From the IMG/VR virus record IMGVR_UViG_3300028920_002946, positions 1 to 64,000 of that record: a stretch of 64,000 nucleotides of DNA; one strand, written 5' to 3'. The notes beneath the pieces are model-generated. The model worked only from the letters and a program-made list of their open reading frames with translations, did not search any database and was not told the DNA's origin. Source of the DNA: a virus. The position numbers were made by a program, and so were the translations under genes. This document shows, in pieces, positions 46,575 to 54,479 of the stretch (the first letter of the stretch is position 1; each line of letters begins with the position of its first letter).

Positions 46575-47402
46575 TTACTTGCCCCCCGCTATCGATCCTT
46601 GCCGGTACGTGGTCTTCTCAGACTTGAACACCATCGTGTAGGTCATCCTGAAGGGGGAGGCGCTGTCCTCCGACAGGTCGAACGTGTCGAGGTAGCCCAT
46701 GCACGACAGGTAGTCGAAGACCAGGTTCACGTACAGCCTCTCCTTTATCAGCCCCTCCCGGGGGTGGTTGTTGATGAACCCGGCGTTGTCCGGGTCGCCG
46801 AGGAACCCCTCGACCACGGGGCTGACGTAGCCCTCCATCCGCAGCGTGCCGACGCTCCCCTCGTATGTCCTGTTGTCCTGTATGATGAATCCGTCGTAGG
46901 TGAAGACCGTCTTGAGCTCGCGCAGGAACTTGTAAGCCTCGGTGAGGCCGCGCCTCTCGGTCAGCAGGCCCGGGAACTTGCCGTTGAGGGCGTACCCGAA
47001 GAAACTAAACGACGACCCCGACAGGGTGAGAAGGTCGATCTCGTCGCCCCAATGTTCCTCCACCCAACGCGTCATGGTCTGATATCTGTTCGTCATCTTC
47101 GCCGAGTTCACCGTGATCTGCTCGGGGTTCGGGGACATCTTGATGGCGGTCACCACCAAGCCGCTCCTCATGACTATGCCGTAGGGCTGCATCGAGGAGT
47201 CCATCATGCGCAGGAACATCGGCATCTCGTTCGGCGTGCGGCGGAGCCAGGGGCGTATCTCCCGCTCCCTGGTGAGGCCGAGGTCGGCGTTCGACACCTT
47301 CCGCATCATAGCCCGGGACTCATCGAAGTATAGAAGCCCGCCCGTGACCGGATCCTCCATAAGGATCCGCTGCTGGCTCGGCGTCACGTCCTCTATCGAC
47401 AT
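46575..47402 (-). CDS. Tail hub/tube-initiator protein, paralogue of LDT-hub N-domain
   Basis: 275 aa. It shares the order of elements with the N-terminal half of the next protein: MSPNPEQITVNSAK, LLTLSGSSFSFFGY, a helical region with FLRELKTVFTYDGF, a long loop and a final FRMTYTMVFKSEK strand. Such proteins follow the tape measure in many contractile tails and cap the distal end of the tube or bind the tape measure. Gap to the tape-measure stop region is 4 nt. Exact role not recognised. Confidence 0.7.
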   Translation of the reverse strand: MSIEDVTPSQQRILMEDPVTGGLLYFDESRAMMRKVSNADLGLTREREIRPWLRRTPNEMPMFLRMMDSSMQPYGIVMRSGLVVTAIKMSPNPEQITVNSAKMTNRYQTMTRWVEEHWGDEIDLLTLSGSSFSFFGYALNGKFPGLLTERRGLTEAYKFLRELKTVFTYDGFIIQDNRTYEGSVGTLRMEGYVSPVVEGFLGDPDNAGFINNHPREGLIKERLYVNLVFDYLSCMGYLDTFDLSEDSASPFRMTYTMVFKSEKTTYRQGSIAGGK

Positions 47403-47406
47403 GGCC

Positions 47407-50400
47407 CTATACCCTCATCTCGTCCTTGTACTTCATTCTGTTGACCACGTCCTCGACCGCCTCGACGAACACGCGGCGGTACTCCTCGGGCTTGCCCTCC
47501 ATCGGTGCGTTGAAGTTGAGGGTCACCCCGTTCATGGCCAGCCCCCCGGCCGCGCCGCCCCTCATGATGCCCGGGCCGTAGTTCATCAGCTGCCCGGCCC
47601 CCATGCCGAGGCCCTTCGCCAGGGAGGAGCTGTCTATGGCCATGTCGCCCCTCTTCAAGTTGACGAGGCCGCCCCTCTTCACGAGGAAGTCCTGCTCTTC
47701 ACCGAACAGTGCATCAGCCGCTTCATCGAAACCTATTTTCGACCTGTACCCCGCTTTGGTTTTTGCGCCGAGAGACTCAACAAGCCTATTGGCGAAATCG
47801 GGGTCGCGTTTATTGGCGGCGGTCCCCCCGTACGCGCCGGTGGCCGATTTTCCCAACTTTTTCAAATCAGCATTGAGTCCGCGCACTGCAAGGTTATACG
47901 CTTCGGCCGCGCCCTCACGGGCCCTCTCGAGCTGCATTTGGCTGTAGACGCCGCCTTCGGTGGCCTCCGGGGCTGACATGACCGCCCGATGCAGTTTCCC
48001 CAACTCCTTAATCTCCTCCTTTTGCTTATGCACGCTGGCGAGCTGCTCGTCGGCGGACATGCGCGCCTCGCGCCGCACCTCCTCGAGGATCGAGGGTATG
48101 AGGCTGTATTTTTTCTCGATTTCCGCTATCTGCTCGCGCCCCGTTGACAGAGAGGCGGACACGCTCTTTATGGCTTTTTCATCGGCGCCAGCCCTCTTCA
48201 TGGCTTCCAGGAGTTCGCCTCCGGTGTACTGCTGTATCTGAAGCTGCTTGTATCTGGCGGCCGCATGGGTCTCGGCGCTGACGAACCTCTCCTCCTGTTC
48301 CCCCCTCTTGCGTTTCGTAAGGAACCTGAAAAGCCCTATAAGCTCCTGGAGTATGCTTCCGGCCCTCTTGGCCGTCTCCGCCGTGGCCACCGATATGCTT
48401 GCCATGAAGTCGCTGCTCGCCAAGGCGAACTTCACGTTCTCCTTGCCTATGTCGAGGTACTTGGCGATGGGGGTGGTCTGCTTCACCAACTCCTCCATCC
48501 GCCGATCCGTGACCTCAGCCTCCTTGCCGGCGGTGACCACCGCAGCCACCCTACTCGCCCAATCCTTGACCTCGCCCTGCGATATCGCCTTGTATTCCTT
48601 CTCGCTCCATTTCGTGCCCGCTTTCTTGCCCGCCTGCTTGCCCGCTACGACTTCCTCGACCCTGTTGACCATGTGCATGAAAACCGGGCCGCCCTCCCTT
48701 ATCAAGGAGAGGATGCGCTCCAATTCGTCGGCGCCAATCCCCCCCGCTTTAAGCTTCCCACGGGCCTCCGAAAGCAAGTCCTCCAATGACTTGATGGGGC
48801 TGAGCTTCGGGTGGTTGAAGAACAAGTTCACGTCGCTCGCGACATCGCTCAAGGCGCTCCCCTGCACGGCATCGTTCATGATGGTTTCGAAATGCCCGAT
48901 CTCCTCCTCCATCAAGGAGAACGTGGCGTTCGCCCTCTTCATCGCCTTGTTGACCGTGTCGAGGTTCCATCCCATCGTCTTGCTCAACACCTCATACGCG
49001 GCGGCCTTGTCCTCAAAGAAGTCCACGTTGAACTTCTCCATGACCCTGTACGCCATCTTCATGACATCGTCCGAGAGCACGTCGAGCATGCCCGCCATGC
49101 CCGTCAAGTCGCCCCTCCTGGCGGCCTCCTGGAGATTCCTTTTGTCCATCTCGGCGGCGTGCAGGCGCGTCCTGGCCGCCTCCAGCTCCTTTTTGGCCCC
49201 CTCCGTCTTTGGGCCGCCCCCGCCCTCGAGTTCCCTGACGATGCTCTTCTGCTCCTGGATGGCCTGATCCATCTCGGCGACGCGCTGGTCCATCATCCTC
49301 TTGACCTCGTCCTCGCCGAGTATGTTGACCAGCTGCCGGCGCTGGTCCATCCCCATGCCCTTGATGCTCCCCATCAGCGTCTGGACGGTCTCGGAGGCGT
49401 CCTTGAAGCCCATGAGGCCCGTCTCCGAGAAGGTGCGCAGCATGTCCGAGGTGGACTTGAGGTAGTTCCCGTAGAAGGACAGCGACGTGCTGACGTTCTC
49501 GACTATCTGGTAGAACTTCTGCGAGTTCACGCCGGCCATCGCGGCGTCGTACGACAGGCCCTTGAAGGCGTCGCTCACGTCGTCGAGGCTGCTCCGGAGG
49601 TTCATCATCTGGCGGCTCATCATCTGCCCCATCTCGCTGAACGAAACCCCGAACTGCTTGCTCAGCTTGAAGCCCTCCTCTATGGCCTGGTTGTAGCCCC
49701 CGGCCCTCTTCGCGATGCCCTCGAGCGAAAGTCCGCCCGTGGACATGGCCTTGAAGAACCCCGTGATGTCCTTCTCCTGCAAACCGAGCCTCATGTTGCG
49801 GCCGACATCGAATATGGCCTTGTTGAAATCCGCCATGGACTTGCTGACATCCTTCATGAGGACGGTGGATCCCGCCATCGTCATCCAGGACTTGTTGAGA
49901 TCCTTCATGAACTTGTCGAGCTCGTTGACGGCGCTGACCGCGGCCCTGATGGTCCCGACGAGCATGCCTATCCAATTCAAGCCCTTGAGGGCATTGCCGA
50001 GCGCCTTGAGCCCGCCCGAAAGCTTCAGTATGCCCCCCCCGGCATCCTCCGCTATGGCCTTGAACTCCTTGAAGCCCTCGCGGACACTCTCCATCGACCC
50101 GTAGCCGCCCTTGAACGCCCCGCCCATGGCCCCCAGCGTCTTCGACTTGATGCCGACGGCCCCGACAAGGCCCCCCGCCACGCCCCCGAGAGCCTTCTCC
50201 CCGAAAACCTCCTTTCCCCACTTACCGTAGGCTTCCTTCCTCTCCCCGCGGGTGCCCGTCCTCATAGTGTGGAGGAGCTTCGTCCTCTCGCTGGCGTTCT
50301 TCATGGCCTTATCGTGCAGCTTGTCCTCGTAGGACATGAGCGCCTTGTACATCGACTCGCCGATGACCTTGCGCGCCTTGAGCTGGTCGAGCTCCGCGCG

Positions 50401-50766
50401 GAACACCTTGGATATCTGCTTGGTGTGGCTCACATATTCGGCGACCGACTTGGTGCTCGCCGAGGCCATATCGTCCATCCTCTTGCCGACTTTGTTGACC
50501 TCGTCCTGCACGTTCTGGATCACGCCCCTCAATTTTTCCCAAGCCCGCAGGGACCGCGTTGCGACCGTCTTTTTCTTCTCGAGCTTGTCGTATTCCCGGT
50601 TTATCCTCTCGACCTGCTTCGAATAATCTGCGGCGCTCCTGTCGAGCATGTTGAGCTTCTGGGCCAGCCTGGACTGCGCGTTGGTCACGTCCGAGATAAC
50701 GTTCCGATGCCGGGTCATGGCATCGGTCAGCTCATTAAGCTTCCGGGGATCCTGATAAATATTCAT
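47407..50766 (-). CDS. Tape measure protein
   Basis: 1119 aa. An N-terminal coiled coil (residues 20-110, ...NREYDKLEKKK...), small-residue hydrophobic stretches at about 190-215 and 250-290 (GGVAGGLVGAVG, LNWIGMLVGTIRAAVSAV), then long amphipathic helices (residues 480-700 and 790-960) and a Gly-rich C-terminal part (GMGAGQLMNYGPGIMRGGAAGG). This fits tape-measure proteins, which lie between chaperones and hub genes and set tail length. By the known rule of about 0.15 nm per residue the tail would be roughly 165-170 nm. ATG at 50766 lies 6 nt after the preceding stop. Confidence 0.85.
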   Translation of the reverse strand: MNIYQDPRKLNELTDAMTRHRNVISDVTNAQSRLAQKLNMLDRSAADYSKQVERINREYDKLEKKKTVATRSLRAWEKLRGVIQNVQDEVNKVGKRMDDMASASTKSVAEYVSHTKQISKVFRAELDQLKARKVIGESMYKALMSYEDKLHDKAMKNASERTKLLHTMRTGTRGERKEAYGKWGKEVFGEKALGGVAGGLVGAVGIKSKTLGAMGGAFKGGYGSMESVREGFKEFKAIAEDAGGGILKLSGGLKALGNALKGLNWIGMLVGTIRAAVSAVNELDKFMKDLNKSWMTMAGSTVLMKDVSKSMADFNKAIFDVGRNMRLGLQEKDITGFFKAMSTGGLSLEGIAKRAGGYNQAIEEGFKLSKQFGVSFSEMGQMMSRQMMNLRSSLDDVSDAFKGLSYDAAMAGVNSQKFYQIVENVSTSLSFYGNYLKSTSDMLRTFSETGLMGFKDASETVQTLMGSIKGMGMDQRRQLVNILGEDEVKRMMDQRVAEMDQAIQEQKSIVRELEGGGGPKTEGAKKELEAARTRLHAAEMDKRNLQEAARRGDLTGMAGMLDVLSDDVMKMAYRVMEKFNVDFFEDKAAAYEVLSKTMGWNLDTVNKAMKRANATFSLMEEEIGHFETIMNDAVQGSALSDVASDVNLFFNHPKLSPIKSLEDLLSEARGKLKAGGIGADELERILSLIREGGPVFMHMVNRVEEVVAGKQAGKKAGTKWSEKEYKAISQGEVKDWASRVAAVVTAGKEAEVTDRRMEELVKQTTPIAKYLDIGKENVKFALASSDFMASISVATAETAKRAGSILQELIGLFRFLTKRKRGEQEERFVSAETHAAARYKQLQIQQYTGGELLEAMKRAGADEKAIKSVSASLSTGREQIAEIEKKYSLIPSILEEVRREARMSADEQLASVHKQKEEIKELGKLHRAVMSAPEATEGGVYSQMQLERAREGAAEAYNLAVRGLNADLKKLGKSATGAYGGTAANKRDPDFANRLVESLGAKTKAGYRSKIGFDEAADALFGEEQDFLVKRGGLVNLKRGDMAIDSSSLAKGLGMGAGQLMNYGPGIMRGGAAGGLAMNGVTLNFNAPMEGKPEEYRRVFVEAVEDVVNRMKYKDEMRV

Positions 50767-50772
50767 CGGGGC

Positions 50773-51810
50773 CTACCTTATCACCCTCGTGCTCACCTTT
50801 TTCATGAATCGGTCGTCCTTCTCGTCCTTCTCGTAGCCCTCGTACGCGCTCATGTACCTCACGACGTGCGACTTCGGGGCGCTCGAGAGGGCCTCGATCT
50901 CCTCGGGGGTCGCCTGGCGCGAGTCCTCCTCATCCAGGGACGCGGGATCCACCCTCATGCCCTCGCGGAAGGCCCGCGCGCGCTCCTCGGCGCGCCGCTT
51001 CATCTCCTCCGCGCGCGACCGCTGCCTCTCCATCCACTTGTCGATGAAAAGATCATGTTTGTCCTTCTCGCCCCTCATCTGGCGGTACAGCTCGCGTACG
51101 ATGTCCTCCCTGCTACGGATGGGCATGGTCCACTCGGCCGCCCTCTTCTCCTCGTCGCGGCGCTTCTTGTCGTACCCCCACTTCCTTATCTCTGCCCGCA
51201 GGGACTCCAATTCGTCCCTCTGCTTGTCGTAGTTGCGGGAGATGACCCTCGCGCCCTTGTAGTTCAGGGAGGACGCCACCATGAGGGAGAGGTTGAACTG
51301 CTTGGCGTACTCGTGCTCCTCGTCCAGCTGCCTGTTCACGAGCGCCCAGTTCTCCTGGACTGCGTTCAGGCCCGCCACACGCGCGCCCGGGAAGCTGAGC
51401 AGGCCGTCCTCCTTGTAGACCCTCCACAGATAGCGGGATCTCTCGGTGTAGCAGAAGCCCTCGAGGAATCTGAGGACATCGTAGTAATGCCCGCTGAGGA
51501 ACTTGACCGCCGCGTTGAGGGACGACACGAGGCTCACGGGGGATCGCCTGTACATGCCCATGAGCGCCGGCACGGCCTCCGACCTCGCGTCCAGCATGGA
51601 CTCCCCGTCGATGGAGAACGTGCAGAACGCCAGCTTGCACGAAAGGTCGGCGACGGGATCCTTGGCGTCCCTGTACATGCCGAGCATGGACGACTCCCTG
51701 TCCGTCATGCTCTTTATGACCACGTAGGACCCGTCGATCCGCAACTCGGCCGTCAGAAAGCCCTGTGTGATGATCCTCTCGACGATCGGGTATGCCGTCT
51801 CCGCGTCCAC
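50773..51810 (-). CDS. Tail assembly chaperone-like protein (second of pair)
   Basis: 345 aa from GTG at 51810, 2 nt after the preceding stop. Globular first half (YPIVERIITQGFLTAELRIDG, LSGHYYDVLRFLEGFCY), then long charged helices (RAEIRKWGYDKKRRDEEKRA, KRRAEERARAFREGM). The position between tube and tape measure is where tail assembly chaperones lie. In many phages the pair is joined by a programmed frameshift; here the second ORF has its own start, so coupling by reinitiation is more likely. No named domain recognised. Confidence 0.65.
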   Translation of the reverse strand: MDAETAYPIVERIITQGFLTAELRIDGSYVVIKSMTDRESSMLGMYRDAKDPVADLSCKLAFCTFSIDGESMLDARSEAVPALMGMYRRSPVSLVSSLNAAVKFLSGHYYDVLRFLEGFCYTERSRYLWRVYKEDGLLSFPGARVAGLNAVQENWALVNRQLDEEHEYAKQFNLSLMVASSLNYKGARVISRNYDKQRDELESLRAEIRKWGYDKKRRDEEKRAAEWTMPIRSREDIVRELYRQMRGEKDKHDLFIDKWMERQRSRAEEMKRRAEERARAFREGMRVDPASLDEEDSRQATPEEIEALSSAPKSHVVRYMSAYEGYEKDEKDDRFMKKVSTRVIR

Positions 51811-51812
51811 GC

Positions 51813-52415
51813 CTACGCCTTGGGCCTCTCGCTCGCATCGCTGTAGTCGTCGGGCAGCCTCTCAAGCTGTATGTCGGCGTCGGGCGAGGGGACGTTCGAT
51901 GCCCCGGTCTCCCCCGACTCCGGGCCTGCGGCCGCCTCGGGTGTCGCCTCCGCCCTGGACTGCGCCTCGTTAATCCTGGCCTCGCGTTCCTTCTCCCTCT
52001 GCTCGGGGGTCTTGTACCACGAGTAGGACAGCGACTTGTTTATCTCCTCCTCCTTCTGCTCGCGCAGATCGACGTACACGTCGAACAGGGTGTCCGTGAC
52101 CTTGTTCGGGAGCGTGTTCAGCAGCTCCTTGACGTAGACGGCCCTCTCCTTCGACGAGTTCGCGCCCCTCTCGCCGTCCTCAACCACCTCCGGCAGCTCC
52201 TCGCCGTCTATGGTCCGTATGGCGTAGGACAGCATGTTCTTCTGCATCTCGCTGTAGAAGGCCATGCCCTCCATATCCTCCGAGGGCGTGGCCTGGACCC
52301 TCTGCTCCTCGTTGAGGGACAGGACCTGCAGCCCGAACTTGACGCCGCCGATTTCGGCCTCCGTCCGGTACTGGAACTTCATCTGCAGCTTTTTGATGGA
52401 ATCTGGTATAGGCAT
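51813..52415 (-). CDS. Tail assembly chaperone-like protein (first of pair)
   Basis: 200 aa. The start MPIPDSIKKLQMKFQYRTEAEIGGVKFGLQVLSLNEEQ matches the plan of phage proteins that recognise the tape measure: a beta-hairpin domain followed by helices and a late SLSYSWYKTPEQREKEREAR segment. The C-terminal 45 residues are acidic and low-complexity. ATG at 52415 is preceded by GGGGAGA. It follows the tube gene after 187 nt that hold a probable terminator hairpin, which would keep chaperone levels below tube levels. Confidence 0.7.
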   Translation of the reverse strand: MPIPDSIKKLQMKFQYRTEAEIGGVKFGLQVLSLNEEQRVQATPSEDMEGMAFYSEMQKNMLSYAIRTIDGEELPEVVEDGERGANSSKERAVYVKELLNTLPNKVTDTLFDVYVDLREQKEEEINKSLSYSWYKTPEQREKEREARINEAQSRAEATPEAAAGPESGETGASNVPSPDADIQLERLPDDYSDASERPKA

Positions 52416-52448
52416 GTGAATCTCCCCACGCGGAATCCGCCGCGCGCG

Positions 52449-52470
52449 AAAAAGTGAACAGAAGCTGTTC
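52449..52470 (-). terminator. Candidate intrinsic terminator/attenuator after tube gene
   Basis: The minus strand reads GAACAG-CTT-CTGTTC, a perfect 6-bp stem with a 3-nt loop, then AC and a TTTTT run. It lies 130 nt after the tube stop and about 35 nt before the chaperone ATG. The short AT-rich stem predicts partial termination, consistent with needing many tube subunits and few chaperones. Confidence 0.5.
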
Positions 52471-52586
52471 TGGGAGTTCGCAGCCTAGAGGTACTGCTCG
52501 GAAGGATGTGTATCTAATTATCTTATTTGTATATACAGGTGCAGCTATGGAGATTTGATTTTATGTAGATATCACGACCTGTCCGA

Positions 52587-52604
52587 AAGCGCCCCTATGC
52601 GCTT
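52587..52604 (-). terminator. Weak hairpin overlapping tube stop codon
   Basis: The minus strand reads AAGCGC-ATAGGG-GCGCTT followed by T and C. The stem overlaps the tube TAA at 52603. The T-run is short, so it may protect the 3' end of the tube message more than terminate. Confidence 0.3.
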
Positions 52605-53298
52605 ATCCCTGGGCCGCCGCCAAACCGGGAGTCGACGAAGTTATGATCCTGGACACCGAGCCGATGTTGAACAGATCGCTGTCATCGAACTCGTTGTAGT
52701 CGGCCGTCGGGCTCTGGATGATGTCCGTGACGTTGACAGTGCAGTTCTCCTGCACCAGCGCCGCGTCGGCCGCATAGCTGGAGTTCACGTCGGACAGCCA
52801 GCACCCCTCGTAGTAGGTGACGATAGCCGCCAAGTTTCCTTCAGCCGCGTAGTCCCCGTACGCTTCCGAGAAATTTGAGTTCTCGCTGAAGTTCGCCTGG
52901 AAGTTGTCCGACACGAGGCGGCTGATGACCAACTCCTGCACGATGTCGAACGGCCACTTGTGGTGCCTGAGCGACCGCACGATGCCGTCGATGCCCCCTT
53001 TGTACCCGAACACCTGGAAAATCATGCTCAGGTACTGCGCGGTCCTCGTAACGGCGAGTGTCATCGGCTCGGTCACGCCCGGCACAAGCTCGGCGACGTG
53101 GTCGCCGTAGCCGACGCCGCGCACGGGCTCGATGGCCCTCGTCTCAGAGGGGTCGAACGTCGCCACGACCCCTATCTGGGTCGCCACCGTCTGGTTGTCC
53201 GCCGGGGTCGCGTAGATCTTGTTCTTCTGACTGATGACCGACGCGGTCTCGGGCGTGACACCCAAACGGTGTATGTAAGTGTCCCTGTCTCTTGCCAT
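52603..53298 (-). CDS. Tail tube protein
   Basis: 231 aa, compact and Cys-poor, starting MARDRDTYIHRLGVTPETAS. Beta-rich core with VGVVATFDPSETRAIEPVRGVGYGDHVAELVPG, LAVTRTAQYLSMIF and NFQANFSENSNFSEAY, ending in a flexible tail. Size, position after the sheath and before the chaperones, and a strong AAAGGAG ribosome site (high expression expected) all support the inner tail tube. Hexameric rings stack inside the sheath. The 187-nt downstream gap is the largest in the window. Confidence 0.82.
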   Translation of the reverse strand: MARDRDTYIHRLGVTPETASVISQKNKIYATPADNQTVATQIGVVATFDPSETRAIEPVRGVGYGDHVAELVPGVTEPMTLAVTRTAQYLSMIFQVFGYKGGIDGIVRSLRHHKWPFDIVQELVISRLVSDNFQANFSENSNFSEAYGDYAAEGNLAAIVTYYEGCWLSDVNSSYAADAALVQENCTVNVTDIIQSPTADYNEFDDSDLFNIGSVSRIITSSTPGLAAAQG

Positions 53299-53316
53299 GT
53301 GCTGGGCTCCTTTGGG

Positions 53317-54411
53317 TTACTGGAAGAGCTTCCCAAGCGTGTCGACATCGTCCTTGGTGAGTTCCACATCGGCCATCGGCGCTGTCAGCTCGATGCCTTT
53401 GAACACCATCGAGGACTCACTCCGGTCGCTGGCTTCCTTCTTCATCTCGCCGAGTTCCTCGAGCGCTTTGGCGGCCTGCTCGGCCCCCTTGGTGGCCTCC
53501 TCTTCCTTCTTCTCGGCCTTCTCCTCCTTGCGCTCCTCCTTCTGCTCCTGCGCCTTGGTCGGCTCGGCCTCGTCCTTCTTCGGCGCCGGCTCCTCGACCA
53601 CGGCCTCCTCGGCTACCTCCTCGGCCTCCCCGGCCTCGGCTTGCTTCGGCTCCTCGGCCTCCGCGGCCTCGGACTGCTTTGGCTCCTCGGCGGCCTCCTT
53701 GGAGGCCTCCTTGCGGACCTCGCCCTTGGACTTGGAGTACATGTCCGTGTCGAGGGCCTCGGCGACGTCAGGCGTCTGCTCCGGCTTCAAGGTCGAAGGC
53801 TTCTCGGCCTTCTTCTCCCCGTCCGGGGTCTGCTCCTTGGTGAGGTGCGCGTTGGTGTCGCAGCACTGCACCTTGTCCATGGCCTCCTTGCCGAGCACGT
53901 CGCCGACAAGGTTGCGGATGACCGCGTCTGTGGCCTCGCGGCTCCACGAGTTGACTGTTCCTTCCCTCTCGGGGGTCGCTTCATCAGACACGGTTTCCTC
54001 CTCCTCGCTTGCGCTCTTCAAGATCCCTTGTATCTTCGGATCCTGTAGTAGTTTCTGCACCTCAGGCTTTGTCAAGAGAGCCTGCATGACAGCGTGAGCC
54101 TTCTTTGGGTCACTCATCAGTGCGAGCTGCTGTTGCGGGTTCCTCGGCTCGAAAGCCGGGTCGACATGCTGGCGTCCCACCGTGGCTGGTCCCTTCGGGG
54201 CACTCATTTGGACACCGAATCCGCCGCCGAGTTGCGCCGCCTGCGCCTCGTCAGCGTCGAACCCCTCGCCCAGAAGGGTGGCGAACTTCTCGTCCGGCAT
54301 GAGTTCCAGGGCGCGGGACATGGCCAGAAGCTCGTTCCTCATCTGACTGTCGTTGGCAAACACGTCCGCGAGCCCACCGATTCTCTTCGAAAGTGCGATG
54401 CGATCCATCAT
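53317..54411 (-). CDS. Acidic low-complexity protein between sheath and tube
   Basis: 364 aa if started at ATG 54411 (or 363 aa at 54408); GAGGAG lies just upstream of this ATG pair, whereas the frame's more distant ATG at 54450 lacks one. Residues 1-170 are mixed and helical (ALSKRIGGLADVFAND, AHAVMQALLTKPEVQKLLQD); residues 210-335 are Glu/Lys/Ala-rich low complexity (KKEEEATKGAEQ), likely disordered or coiled. No known domain. Could be a tail-assembly or terminator-like scaffold. Unusual to see a gene between sheath and tube. Confidence 0.7.
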   Translation of the reverse strand: MMDRIALSKRIGGLADVFANDSQMRNELLAMSRALELMPDEKFATLLGEGFDADEAQAAQLGGGFGVQMSAPKGPATVGRQHVDPAFEPRNPQQQLALMSDPKKAHAVMQALLTKPEVQKLLQDPKIQGILKSASEEEETVSDEATPEREGTVNSWSREATDAVIRNLVGDVLGKEAMDKVQCCDTNAHLTKEQTPDGEKKAEKPSTLKPEQTPDVAEALDTDMYSKSKGEVRKEASKEAAEEPKQSEAAEAEEPKQAEAGEAEEVAEEAVVEEPAPKKDEAEPTKAQEQKEERKEEKAEKKEEEATKGAEQAAKALEELGEMKKEASDRSESSMVFKGIELTAPMADVELTKDDVDTLGKLFQ

Positions 54412-54479
54412 TCTCTCCTCGTGATTGGTATTCTCGCTTCGGTATTTCACTCCCGGCCAGGGAGCCGAAGCCCCCTACC

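Noticed and set aside
51800-51830. Programmed frameshift joining the two chaperone-like ORFs
   Set aside because: No clear slippery heptamer was seen at the junction and the second ORF has its own GTG 2 nt after the stop.
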